A stretch of DNA of 64,000 nt from Mytilus californianus (lineage: Eukaryota > Mollusca > Bivalvia > Mytilida > Mytilidae), in NCBI RefSeq assembly GCF_021869535.1, contig NW_026262679.1:83387143-83451142 (forward strand). The letters run 5' to 3'. Below are positions 1-13,000 of the stretch, one piece after another; positions within the stretch are counted from its first letter, which is position 1, and each line of letters starts with the position of its first letter. The notes beneath the pieces are model-generated. The model made no database searches, was not told where the DNA came from, and saw nothing but the letters and a program-made list of their open reading frames with translations. The position numbers and the translations under genes were made by a program.

Positions 1-492
1 AAGACAAGTTCTACTAGCAAGTCAAATTTTGCCGATATAGTTAGTAGACTGTCACTTTTTGGAGGAGTGATTGCCCTTAAATTAGGATTTTTTTTTACCC
101 TCTTTTGTGTTTTGAGCAAAAACTAAAACGGGACACTAAACAGACTAAATGATCAGCAAAACAAGATCAAGAAATCAGAGAATTTTGTCATGAATTCTGT
201 TCTTGTCTACAATATTGGAGAGTGTCCTTTGTTGAATGTGCACATAGACCAAGGTGAGCGACACAGGCTCTTTAGAGCCTCTAGTTTAGAGATTTTGACA
301 ATCCTAAAAATTTATTTAAAAAAAAAAACCTACCTATCGACCCTATATTTTATAGTATGTAACTGGAACCACACATACATTTTTATTTGGCCTGATTAGA
401 CCTGTAGCCATAGCACTGAGACTTCAGAACTGCACCAGGAAATCAAGATAAAATTTGAAAAATGTTAATATTTTATTTCCTTTATCAAACAG

Positions 493-3400
493 ATTGATGA
501 CCTACAGACCCAGTTAGAGAGGACATTGAATGATTCCAGTGTACATAACCATGATGCTTATACCTATCGTAGACAGGTGGATGAACTCAATTCAGAGCTA
601 GCAAGACTCAAGGACCAGGTATGTAAATCTGTAACCAAATAAAAAATTTAATGACTTTACTCTGTACTGATACAATTACCCTGCGATTCTTAAAAAACAA
701 TTTGGTTTTCTATGTCTACTTTATTAACTCCATTTTTAACAAAAATGAATATCTTGATTCAATGTCTGTTTTGTAGCCCTATTGTAAAGTCACTTTTTCA
801 TTTTTAACAGGATTTTCGAAGGAAATACCGGTTATTGATTTGGGGATGTACGGCGGGCGGGCAGGCGGCTGCCAAACAATGTCTCTTCAATAACATGAAA
901 ATGCTGTGATGATTTTTTTTCAAATTTATATATGTTGTTTCTTGTGACTAAATGAAGGTCAAGTTCAATTTTCAGGATTTTAGTATTTTTCCTTTTTGAG
1001 TTATCACCATTTTTAATATCCAAAAGTGGTATTTTTAAATATTTTTCTCTTGTTATCACATTATGACTAAGCATATGGTAAATGTCTTATCTCTCAATTA
1101 TAATTGGTGTGACAGGTTTATTTGAAAATTTTCTATTTCCTAAGGGGTGATGATTATAAGCTATATTATTAGACATTTTGAAGTTAATTACATTACTAAT
1201 TATTATATATGTAATGTTAGAGTACTTACTATGTTAAACCATAGTTCTGTTCAAAGGGAAATAACCCTTCAGATTTGCAAGTATGATTTTCATTATTAAT
1301 TAGATCTGGGAAATATCTTAGCATATGATAATAATTGGAGTGACAGATTTATTTGAAAATTTTCTGTTTCCTGATAAGATCTGTACGTAGGACTGTATAT
1401 ATAAAGTTTGAAATTTACTAGTAGGACTGTATAAATGAAGTTTGAAATTTACTGTTCATTATTAGACACTTTGAAGATAATTACAGATAAGTTTTATAGG
1501 TTTTTAAGAGATAGACATTTTGAAGATAATTGCATTACTAATAATTATATATGTAATGTTAGAGATCTATGTTAAACCATAGTTCTTTTCAAAGGGAAAT
1601 AACCCTTCAGATTTGCAAGTATGATTTTCATTATTAATTTTTCTTTTCTTTGGTAAATTGTTTGAATAATTTTATGGTGTGTTTGTTATTCTGTAAAAAC
1701 TAATTTTCTGAGTGATATATGTATATAATTGTTTTGTTGTGTCTGTTAATTTTAATTTTTACTTGATCTTGTTTGGGGTTCCAGATTTGAAAATTCATTA
1801 GATAATAATCTATTATTTATAAGTTAAAAAGTTAAAATTAAGATAAGATAAGTTGCAGATCTATATTAGTATGTTACAAATGAAAGAAAAAATATTGGGA
1901 ACTATCAACTATATATATAAAGTTTGATTACACTAAGTGATAAGATAACACACATCTGGTAATTAAGTCTCCCAAACGAAGTTTGGGAAGACTTATTGTT
2001 TTTGCTCAGTTCTTATTATTATTATTATTCTTCTTCCTCTTCCTCTTCCTCTTCCGCCGCTTTTAAATTTGAACTTGTCCGCACCCGTTCTCCAAAACCG
2101 CTTGTCAGATTAACTTAGGGTTTCACAATATGTTAGACTAACATGTCTAGTGGTGCAATCAGGGTTTTGTTTGTGCAATGGGGTTTATAAAGGGGTACTT
2201 TGAGGGGCAAAAAGAAAAGAGGGTTTTACTATAGAACCCTATGGGATTTTATTTTTTAAAATTTTCAAATGATTATAAATTGAAAACCGTTTGTGATAGA
2301 CACAATCTTTTTAATTGAAAATGTTCTAAATGATAAAACTCATTAAATGAAATACAGGGTTAGTCCCCAGGGGTCATCCCCACCCCCTGCCATTAATGAA
2401 AGTTCTAATACCTTGTAAGTGGTCAAGATCCCCACCCCTAAACCATATATATTCTGGTTTGTCATGCTAAGATGGTTTGAATGATATACAGGGTTAGTCC
2501 CCAGGGGTCATCCCGACCCCCTGCCATTTAAGAAAGTTCTGATATCTTGTAAATGGTCAAGATCCCCACCCCTAAACCATATATATTCTGGTTTGTCATG
2601 ATAAAGCACATGAAATGAAATACAGGGTTAGTCCCCAGGGGTCACCCCCACCCCATGCCATTTAAGAAAGTTCTAATATCTTGTAAGTGGTCAAGATCCC
2701 TACCCCTAAACCATATATATTCTGGTTTGTCATGCTAAGATTATTTGAATGATATACAGGGTTAGTCCCCAGGGGTCATCCTGACCCCCTGCCATTTGAG
2801 AAAGTTCTAATATCTTGTAAGTGGTCAAGATCCCCACCCCTAAACCATATATATTCTGGTTTGTCATGGGAAGATGGTTTGAATGATATACAGGGTTAGT
2901 CCCCAGGGGTCACCCCCAGCCCCTTCTATTTAAGAAAGTTCTAATATCTTGTAAGTGGTCAAGATCCCCACCCCTAAACCATATATATTCTGGTTTGTCA
3001 TACCAAGATGGTTTGAATGATATACAGGGTTAGTCCCCAGGGGTCATCCCGACCTCCTGCCATTTGAGAAAGTTCTAATATCTTGTAAATGGTCGAGATC
3101 CCCACCCCTAAACCATATATATTCTGGTTTGTCATGATAAAGCACATCAAATGAAATACAGGGTTAGTCCCCAGGGGTCACCCCCATCCCCTGCCATTTA
3201 AGAAAGTTCTAATATCTTGTAAGTGGTCAAGATCCCCACCCCTAAACCATATATATTCTGGTTTGTCATACCAAGATGGTTTGAATGATATACAGGGTTA
3301 GTCCCCAGGGGTCATCCCGACCTCCTGCCATTTGAGAAAGTTCTAATATCTTGTAAATGGTCGAGATCCCCACCCCTAAACCATATATATTCTGGTTTGT

Positions 3401-6400
3401 CATGATAAAGCACATCAAATGAAATACAGGGTTAGTCCCCAGGGGTCACCCCCATCCCCTGCCATTTAAGAAAGTTCTTATATCTTGTAAGTGATCAAGA
3501 TCCCCACCCCTAAGCCATATATATTCTGGTTTGTCATGTGAAGATGGTTTGAATGATATACAGGGTTAGTCCCAAGGGGTCACCCCCAGCCCCTTCTATT
3601 TAAGAAAGTTCTAATATCTTGTAAGTGGTCAAGATCCCCACCCCTAAACCATATATATTCTGGTTTGTCATACCAAGATGGTTTGAATGATATACAGGGT
3701 TAGTCCCCAGGGGTCACCCCCACCCCCTGCTATTTAAGAAAGTTCTAATATCTTGTAAGTGGTCAAGATCCCCACCCCTAAACCATATATATTCTGGTTT
3801 GTCATACCAAGATGGTTTGAATGATATACAGGGTTAGTCCCCAGGGGTCATCCCGACCGCCTGCCATTTGAGAAAGTTCTAATATCTTGTAAATGGTCGA
3901 GATCCCCACCCCTAAACCATATATATTCCTGTTCATCATTTCTCAAACATTTGAATGACGTATACGGTCAGTCCCCACTGGGTTCCCCCCACCCCCAATG
4001 TTCTAATATCTTGTAAATGGTTGAGATCCCTACCCCTAGACCATATATATTCCTGTTCGTCGTTTCTCGAACATTTGAATGATGTATAGGGTCAGTCCCC
4101 AGGGGTTCCCCCCACCCCCAATGTTCTAGTATCTTGTAAATGGTCGAGATCCCCACCCCTAAACCATATATATTCTGGGTTGTCATGCCAAGATGATTTG
4201 AATGATATACAGGGTTAGTCCCCAGGCATCACTAATGCATTAACTTTACTGGACCAAACCAATTTTCACTGGACTTTGTCCAATGTCAGGCGACACTGGG
4301 AATTACGAATTATGGGAGCTTCGTTTGGGAGACTTCGTAACAGCATCCTGTTACAATCATTTCTTGTTGTCAATGCAATCACCCAATTATAATTGGAGGG
4401 ACAGATTTATTAGAAAACTATTAATTATATTTGATTATAGTTTAAAAATAAATATAACATCATATCTCTTTACATCATATCTAATTTGAGAGTCTATGGT
4501 TAAATCATATTTAATTTTAGATTTACATTATTGGTTCATGGAAATAAAGTTTGAGTTATTTCCATTTGAACAGAAATGGTTTAACTAAGAAGTATTTCAA
4601 AAATTGAATTCTTGGGGTTCTTTGATATGCTGATTCTAGCAATGTACTTAGATTTTGGATATTGGACCATAATAGGTAAATGTACAATTTCAAATTTTTC
4701 AGTTCTTTGACCACATTTATTTTGTGTCACAAACCCATGCTGTATCAAGTATTCAATCACAATCCAAATTCAGAGCTGTTTTAAGCTTAAATGTTGTGTC
4801 CATACTTGCTCAACTGTTCAGGGTTTGACCTCTGCAGGAAAATCCGGTTTGCTGTCTCTCTGACAGCCTCTTGTCTTTCCTGATGTAACTTTGACCATTT
4901 TAACCAAACTTTGCAGGAATGGTTATTGTGGATTCTCTATAATTCCTAGTATATCAGTTTTATTGCATTTTGTGGATCACTGCAGAAAACCACAAAATTT
5001 AAACATTCAGTAAAAGATATTTACAACACTCAATGTGTTGGGAATGAAGGAACCCAGGGCAGTCTTCTTTCATTGTTGATAGATAGCAAACTCTACATTT
5101 CTGGCTGTAGTGTAACTTGCCTAATTAGCTTTAGACAATTAATATTTTGTGAAAACATTAAATAATAAGTTAAGACTTTAAATATTTTATTTTAGAACAT
5201 TTCATTAGAAGGAAGAGTACGAGCTTTGGAAGCTCAATTAATGAAGGAACAAGATGATTTCCTAGAAAGATTAGCTCAGAAAGATTTAGATATGACTGCT
5301 ATACAAGAAAACCTCAACGAATTAACACAAGAATACAGCGATCTGCTTGAAATAAAAATCAAACTTGATCTTGAAATAGCCAACTACCGAAAACTGTTGG
5401 AAGGCGAAGAAGACAGGTAACTATGGGGATATGATAAAACAATATTATAATAGATTGATCATACATCAGTGATTTTCCTTTACCTTTCTTTGTAACCTGT
5501 ACACAAAATAATAGTAAACTTACAAAATATGATTTTGTTTTCCTGATTGACTCATTTTATTTTGTTGCGGACATTGGTAGTTCCTCTTTGGCACTGTATT
5601 TTCCTAAATCATTGTTTTAAACAAAATTTTATCCTATGAATTTAATCATGCAGTTTAAATGAATACATTTTAAAATGTTTGAAAAAATATATCTTCCTTG
5701 AAAATCTTCTTTTAATTATGGCTCTGTAAAGTAATTTAAAATATAGCTTATCTTGTCTATTGATGTGCAGAAAAATCTCGAAAACATTTTGTGAATCAAC
5801 ATAGCAAAAACAATGTTCCAAGGAAACAGCTTAGTTACTTATTTAATCTAACATAAGTGAGAGGTATTTTCACAATATATGTTTCAAGTTGTTATAGTTG
5901 ACGACAAAGAAAACAATACTTGGTTAAAAGTATTTTCCTTTTATGCTTAATCTAACTTTGAAAAAAGTAATAATGAACCAGTATCTTGGTCACATTACAT
6001 GTGTGTTATGATTTTAGTAGAACTATACAAATGCTAACTACAAGGTCTTTAACTATGAGAACACAATTTAGATAGTAGGTTAAGTTATAAATTCTCATGA
6101 GTTAAAGTAACAGAAAAACATTGTAGTTTATATAATGAAGTGACTAACAAAGTAAATAGTAGTACAATGTATGTCTTTTAAAGTTTAAAGTACGTTGCAT
6201 TTCTAACAAATCTTTCAAGTTACATATTTATTCTTTACATAGTTTGAAAAGGTTAAGAGGTCAAACAAAGCATAAGAAGGAAAAGTAAGAGAAAGTTTTT
6301 GAAACTTCAGGGTTTGTTAACATTTTGAATTGGAATAAAGTTAACTTTTTAAGGGATTTTTCTGGCAAACACAATTTAGTTATACATCTTAAGATTTGAT

Positions 6401-9400
6401 CATTCCAAATAAGTGTCACTGTCGAAGGAGAAGATACAATTGTGATCCAAATTGGCCCTCAAACCAAATGTATTTCAAAATGCATCAAATTTGCAGAATA
6501 CTAAAGTGAATTTAAAGGGACAAATAAGCCCCAAAATACACCTTCTCTTTTAGGGGAGTGTTAATATCAATTAAGATATAAACCAGAAAGTCTCTGTCAA
6601 GAACCAGAAAAAACCTATCATAACTTGCATGTTATTGTCAGACCTGTGTCTTTCATTGCAGAATGTGAGACATAGAAATGCTAAGACATAAAATTGTGTA
6701 AAAAATCAGTAAAGCAAGCTAGACATTTCAGTGTTTGCACTCTTGTGTTAAAATTAACTAAAACTGTTCTTATGTTGAATTCAAGAAAACCTAAAAAAGT
6801 TTAAAAAGTTAATTTAGTTGTGTTTTCTTACTAACCTGAATTTTGCAAATAGAAGTTTAAAGATCTGAAGACTAATTTTATTGCAATATGTGATAGACCA
6901 TTTTTTAAGATATCAATCTTCAATTTCATGGTTGAAGGTCCAGTTCATTGGTAAAAATCATTGCCAATCATATGCCACTCTTCAGAGGTTCTTTTTTTTG
7001 GATACATTTTACTATTAAAAAGAATGGATTTGTTATGTTCTATTATAATGAATACAAATTAAAATAATTGCTTTCGTGGTGCTAATTTTAAAACTAACGG
7101 CTTTAGCAAACCACAATCAGAAGATCGTAAATAAAGCATACTTACAATCCTATTATTCTTTAACTCCACTTTATTGATATTATGATAATGATACTAAGAA
7201 TTTCTATACATCCTTTTATTGTTATTGTCATAAGAAAGGTGATAGGTAATATAAACTGCAATAGGTTGAGAGCAACACTTACAGTCAAGTCACAGAAATG
7301 GGATTTCTTTATAAACCAAATTTGGAATTTTGATAATTTGCCTTTTTTTATGACCAGTAAAATATTTGCAGGAATACTTATGATATAGAAATTGAACTAA
7401 CAATGAAAACATATATGCTGTACAATGGTATATAGATTCTCGCATCTCTCTCATATGGTCTCTGGTCAATATTGTTTCATTGATAAACATACCACGTCTT
7501 CTTGTTTTTACATTGTTACCTTTTTCAGACTCAATATTAGTAGTATTAGTTCTGCTTCTCCCGGTACTCCTGGCAGAGGTGCTAAGAGGAAGAGAGTGGC
7601 ATTGTCAGAAGAAGTAACAGAGTTTGGAGAGACTTCCAGTGGATTATCTTCCACTAGTGAGGCTACCGGTAATGTGGTTGTCAGTGATGTAGATGCTGAT
7701 GGAAATTATATACAGCTGAAAAACAACTCTGATGAGGTACATTTGAATTATGATGATTACACACACACAAAAACAGTTAAAATTGTTATTTTAAAAGTTC
7801 TAAATCAAATGCTTCAGTATCATAAACTTGATTTATTCTAATGATCGAAATTTGATTTTCAATTTACTCTTGCTATAGAATATGTCATAGATAGAATATA
7901 TATGTATATTTAAGTCAATTTACAACAACAGAAGCATAAATTGTTGGACCGTGTATTAATTAAAGTCAACATGACCAGCTTACCCCTCGAAGTATAGATC
8001 TCCATGGAATTAAAAAAATTAAAAAAATAAAAAGTTGATATCTAGCTTACCGTAGAAAGGCTTGTATAGTCCGCGGTTTTATTCTCCAAAATTGGACCTT
8101 CCAGACGGGGTGCGGACTATAGAGTACAATAAGCAAGAAATAAGAGAAAAATTTCAATTTCGCGGTCGAGGTGGTTTGTTTACGTTCCGCCATCTTTGTT
8201 ATTTCTATTGTAGAGGGCGCTCTTATCATTTTTCAAACTAATAAATTTAACTCATCCATATTAATAAGTTATTTCTATTCAATATCAAATTAATACTGAT
8301 AAATATAAAAACTAAACCTTTCATTACAAATTTCTTGTTTCTTTTCAATGCATTGGTTGAAGTAAACTGGTATCTGCTCGATTGAAACGATACAAACATA
8401 GTGAAAAAGACAACCGTAAACCAGCTTAGAATTTGTAAACTACAAAACGAAATCGGTTATTGTTCGTTCCGTTTTGGTGTTTCATACTGACTAATATGGT
8501 TTGTATTAGCTTAAGACCCTTCAAACATTAATGTGATAGATATATTAAAGACTGTTTTACAAAAGGATGGAACTGTTTTACTTTCAAAGTCGTATTATAG
8601 TGATATCTGTTATGTACGGATTTCGACTCTCACCGGTTAATTTCTTCTTTTACACGTGCTTTTTAAACTTCCTGTTTAAACATACACAAGTTTCTAAATT
8701 GTTTTTTAAGTGAATTAAACTTATTTTAACAATCATGAAGCGTTCTAGAATCATTAACAAGCAGTTTCAGCTTCTGTTTGATGATGGAAAACAGGTTTTT
8801 CCAAGAAAATACCGCAAACGACCGCACAGGATTTGAAATTACCGGAGTTTCATTAGACCTTTTCTAACAGTTACAAAAAGTTTTTTTACCTAAAATTTCG
8901 TTGGGAGAAGGGGGTGCGGACTATGTACCACTGCGAACTATACAAGACTTTCTACGGTATTAGTCCCCTACCGACGAAGTCGAAGGGGACTTAAGGTTTG
9001 CACTCTGTCTGTCTGTCTGTCCATCCGTCAGTCCGGCAAATCAGTTTTCCACACATTCTTTTTCTTCGTGCTTGAAGATATTGATTTGATAATTGGTATA
9101 TAGTTTTATCATGGCAAGTTACAGATCAAGTTCGAATTTTGTTCCGGTCTGATGATTTTGTGCAGAGTTATGGTCCTTGGACCTCGAAAATTCACTTAAT
9201 CAGTTTTCCACACTTTTTTTCGTCATGCTTGAAGATATTGACTTGATATTTGTTATATAGTTTACACCATGACAAGTTACAGATCAAGTTAGCATTTTGA
9301 TCCAGTTCAATGAATTTTTAACCGGTAGGGGACTATGTATTGGCATGCAATACTCTCAAAATGCTTGTATATATAGATATAACCAGAAGTATATAAAGGA

Positions 9401-9992
9401 AATTTGCATGAAAATAATTATTCAAATTTGCACAAACAGCTTACTTTAATTTGATTTTAGAATTGAAATTGACTATGTCAGTATTTATTATTAGGATATT
9501 CCAATCGGAGGATGGCAGCTAAAGTTAAAACATGAAGATGATGCAGATGCTGATGAAGTAGCTCATTACAAATTCCATCGCACATTGCATCTAAAAGCTG
9601 GCCAGACATGTACTGTAAGTAGACAATATTTATAAAATCAATATTAAAATGATATTATAGTCTTAATAAATGATTGAACACTTAGTTATATGTCATTTCT
9701 TTCATTTAAAATAAAGTATTTAAAAATCAATATGATTGATTGATAGTTGGTAGCTATACATCCAGTGGCAAATATTTCATGCATGTTCAGGACGAATGGA
9801 TATGAAAGCTTTGGCTATAAACCTGCCTAATAGTAAAAACATAATCTAAAGATAATTTTTCAAAGCAGAAAAAGGAAATATAGCTTTACAATCTAAGGAG
9901 TTTTGAGATCATGTTGGAAATAGTAATAGTTTCAGTACTTGAAAAAGGGAAACCTATTTCAAGTTTTGTCTTGATACTTGCCTTTTTTTTTA

Positions 9993-10046
<54 letters not shown>

Positions 10047-13000
10047 CGTCCGTCAGTCCTGTTTCTTGTCATCGCAACTCCTCTCAAACCACACAACAGA
10101 ATTTCACGAAACCTTTTTAGATAATAAGGACATACTATGTAGTTGTGCATATCGACAGGAAATTAGTATTCAATTCTTTTTCTAGGAGTTGCCCCCCTTT
10201 GAACTTATTTACTTTAATGTACTACTGCAACAGGTTGTCATCGCAAATCCTCTCAAACCACACAACAGAATTTCATGAAACCTTTTCAGATAATAAGGAC
10301 ATACTACGTAGATGTGCATATCGACAGGAAATTACGATTCAATTTTTTTTCCAGGAGTTACGCCCCTTTGAACTTATTTGCCCAATATACTACTGCAACC
10401 TTTTGTTTTCGCAACTCCTCTCAAACCACACAACAGAATTTCATGAAACCTTTTCAGATGATAAGGACATACTACGTAGATGTGCATATTGACAGGAAAT
10501 TACGATTCAATTTTTTTTCCAGGAGTTACGCCCCTTTGAACTTATTTGCCCAATATACTACTGCAACCTTTTGTCATCGCAACTCCTCTCAAACCACACA
10601 ACAGAATTTCATAAAACCTTTTCAGATAATAAGGACATACTACGAAGATGTGCATATTGACAGGAAATTACGATTCAATTTTTTTTCCAGGAGTTACGCC
10701 CCTTTGAACTTATTTGCCCAATATACTACTGCAACCTTTTGTCATCGCAACTCCTCTCAAACCACAAAACAGAATTTCATGAAACTGTGTAGATAATAAG
10801 GACATATTATGTAGATGTGCATATTGACAGGAAATTATGATTCAATTTTTTTTTCTGATACAATTTTTTTTTCTTACACTTATTTTATTTCTCCAATGAC
10901 AATGTGGGGACGTGGGGTATGTGAGCGCGCTCACTAAGGTTCTTTCATTTGAAGAATATTTGATGAAAGATCGTTTTTCAATTTATCAAGTTTTTCTTGT
11001 ATCCCTTGTAAATTTTTGAGATATAAAGGAACCCCCCTGTCCATGTGCCTTGTAAGCAATTCCTCAATAACAGTTAGACAGGATATTGATGAAACCTTAA
11101 CCCCCCTGTCCATGTGCCTTGTAAGCAATTCCTTAATAACAGCTAGACAGGATATTGATGAAACCTTACCCCCCTGTCCATGTGCCTTGTAAGCAATTCC
11201 TCAATAACAGCCAGACAGGATATTGATTAAATCTTACACAGTTGTAGAACACTACATGATGTCATGTATAATGGATTATAATCCAAGTCCAACATGTTAA
11301 AGGGGAGATAATCAAATTTACTTACTTCTATATGCTTATAGTATTACGGACAGGGGTACTCTTATGTGAGTTCACTCAGAGTCCTAGTTTGTTCTGGTTT
11401 TAGTATATCTGGACACAGTTTAGATTTATTAAGCTTTGTGAGTCTACCATGAGAACAAGGTAATTAATTGATAACTTAGATGATATATATCAAATAGTTT
11501 CAGTTTTAACCATAGAGGCAAAAAATTAAACTCTATGCAGCTAGCACTAAATAATGTTCTAATTACACTCAATCAAGCTAGACAGGTTTGCAACAGAGAT
11601 CTCAAGATCTTTTTTTCCCAGGTGGTTCTGAAAGAAAATCTGCAAGTCCTCACTAACATTTCTATTACAAAATTGTGTTGGTCATTTGCAAAATTTTAGT
11701 TTTCAGGACCTTCTGACAAGCACTTTTCGAGAACTGTGTTGCAAGTGAGCTATATAGGGATGGTCTTGTATTAATAATAAAATATATTTATCATTCCTAG
11801 ACCTGTTTTGTACTTTAAGGTATGGAGCTCTGGTATTGGGAAGACATATAGTCCACCTAGTGATCTTGTCATGTTTTGTACTTTAATGTATGGAGCTCTG
11901 GTACTGGGAAGACACATAGTCCACCTAGTGATCTTGTCATGTTTTTGTACTTTAATGTATGGTGCTCTGGTACTGGGAAGACACATAGTCCACCTAGTGA
12001 TCTTGTCATGTTTTTGTACTTTAATATATGGAGCTCTGGTACTGGGAAGACACATAGTCCACCTAGTGATCTTGTCATGTTTTTGTACTTTAATGTATGG
12101 TGCTCTGGTACTGGGAAGACACATAGTCCACCTAGTGATCTTGTCATGTTTTGTACTTTAAGGTATGGAGCTCTGGTACTGGGAAGACACATACTCCACC
12201 AAGTGATCTTGTCATGAAGACACAGAAATGGTTAAAGAGCAAGGACTTAATGAAAGCAGAATTATACAATTCTGATGGAGATGTAAGTTTCTACAGTTGG
12301 CAGGAAACTATATTATTGTGCTAGATTTAATGAGGCATGGAACAAAATCACTCTGAAAATGTCAATGAATTACCATGACTTCCCAGTGAAATAAAAACTT
12401 ATAATTTCACATGTGAAATAAACTCAATAATTTTACTCCTCTTATGTCTTACAACAATAGGTGTTATCGATGATGTTGCATCAAAGCAAAATTGTGAATG
12501 CATAGAAAAAGATATAGTTCTTTGCATTTTCTACTCTATTAGTTATTCTTTAATTATCGTTCTGCTATGGAAAAAAAAATTGTCACTCTTCTAAACTCAT
12601 AATTTTTATAATGGACATTTTAGTTTTATAAGAATTAAAGGATGCACAATTTAAACATAACAGGTGTTTAGTAAGGTTCAGTGTTTTTATGGAAAAAAAT
12701 TGACATAAGGGCTATTCCAGAAAAAATAATATGGGGGTTGGGGGGTTGGAAGGCACTTTTTTTATGACCATCACCAATACAATTGCATTTTACTTTGCAT
12801 ACATAACCACACAATTTGAAGTTTGTGATCTGTCCCTCACTTGTACAAAAATAATTCAAGTGCCATCCAAACCCCCTCACCCCCATATATTTTCTTCTGG
12901 ACTAACCCTAATTGTATGTAATAATTGTTTTGCATTATACTAACAATATTAAAAGACAATTTATTTGTATAGAAGCAGTCCATTCAATTAAGATTATATT

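Noticed and set aside
3968-4186. 72-codon minus-strand frame with an internal repeat (NIYGLGVGISTIYKILEHWGWG)
   Set aside because: It is a translation of diverged units of the 134-bp satellite.
10145-10796. Open frames of 115 and 173 codons
   Set aside because: They follow the 168-bp satellite period and have no recognisable domain or splice context.
11808-12217. Overlapping open frames of 107-117 codons on both strands
   Set aside because: They run through the lamin-exon minisatellite. A repeat of 69 bp keeps frames open; the frames do not match the lamin frame.
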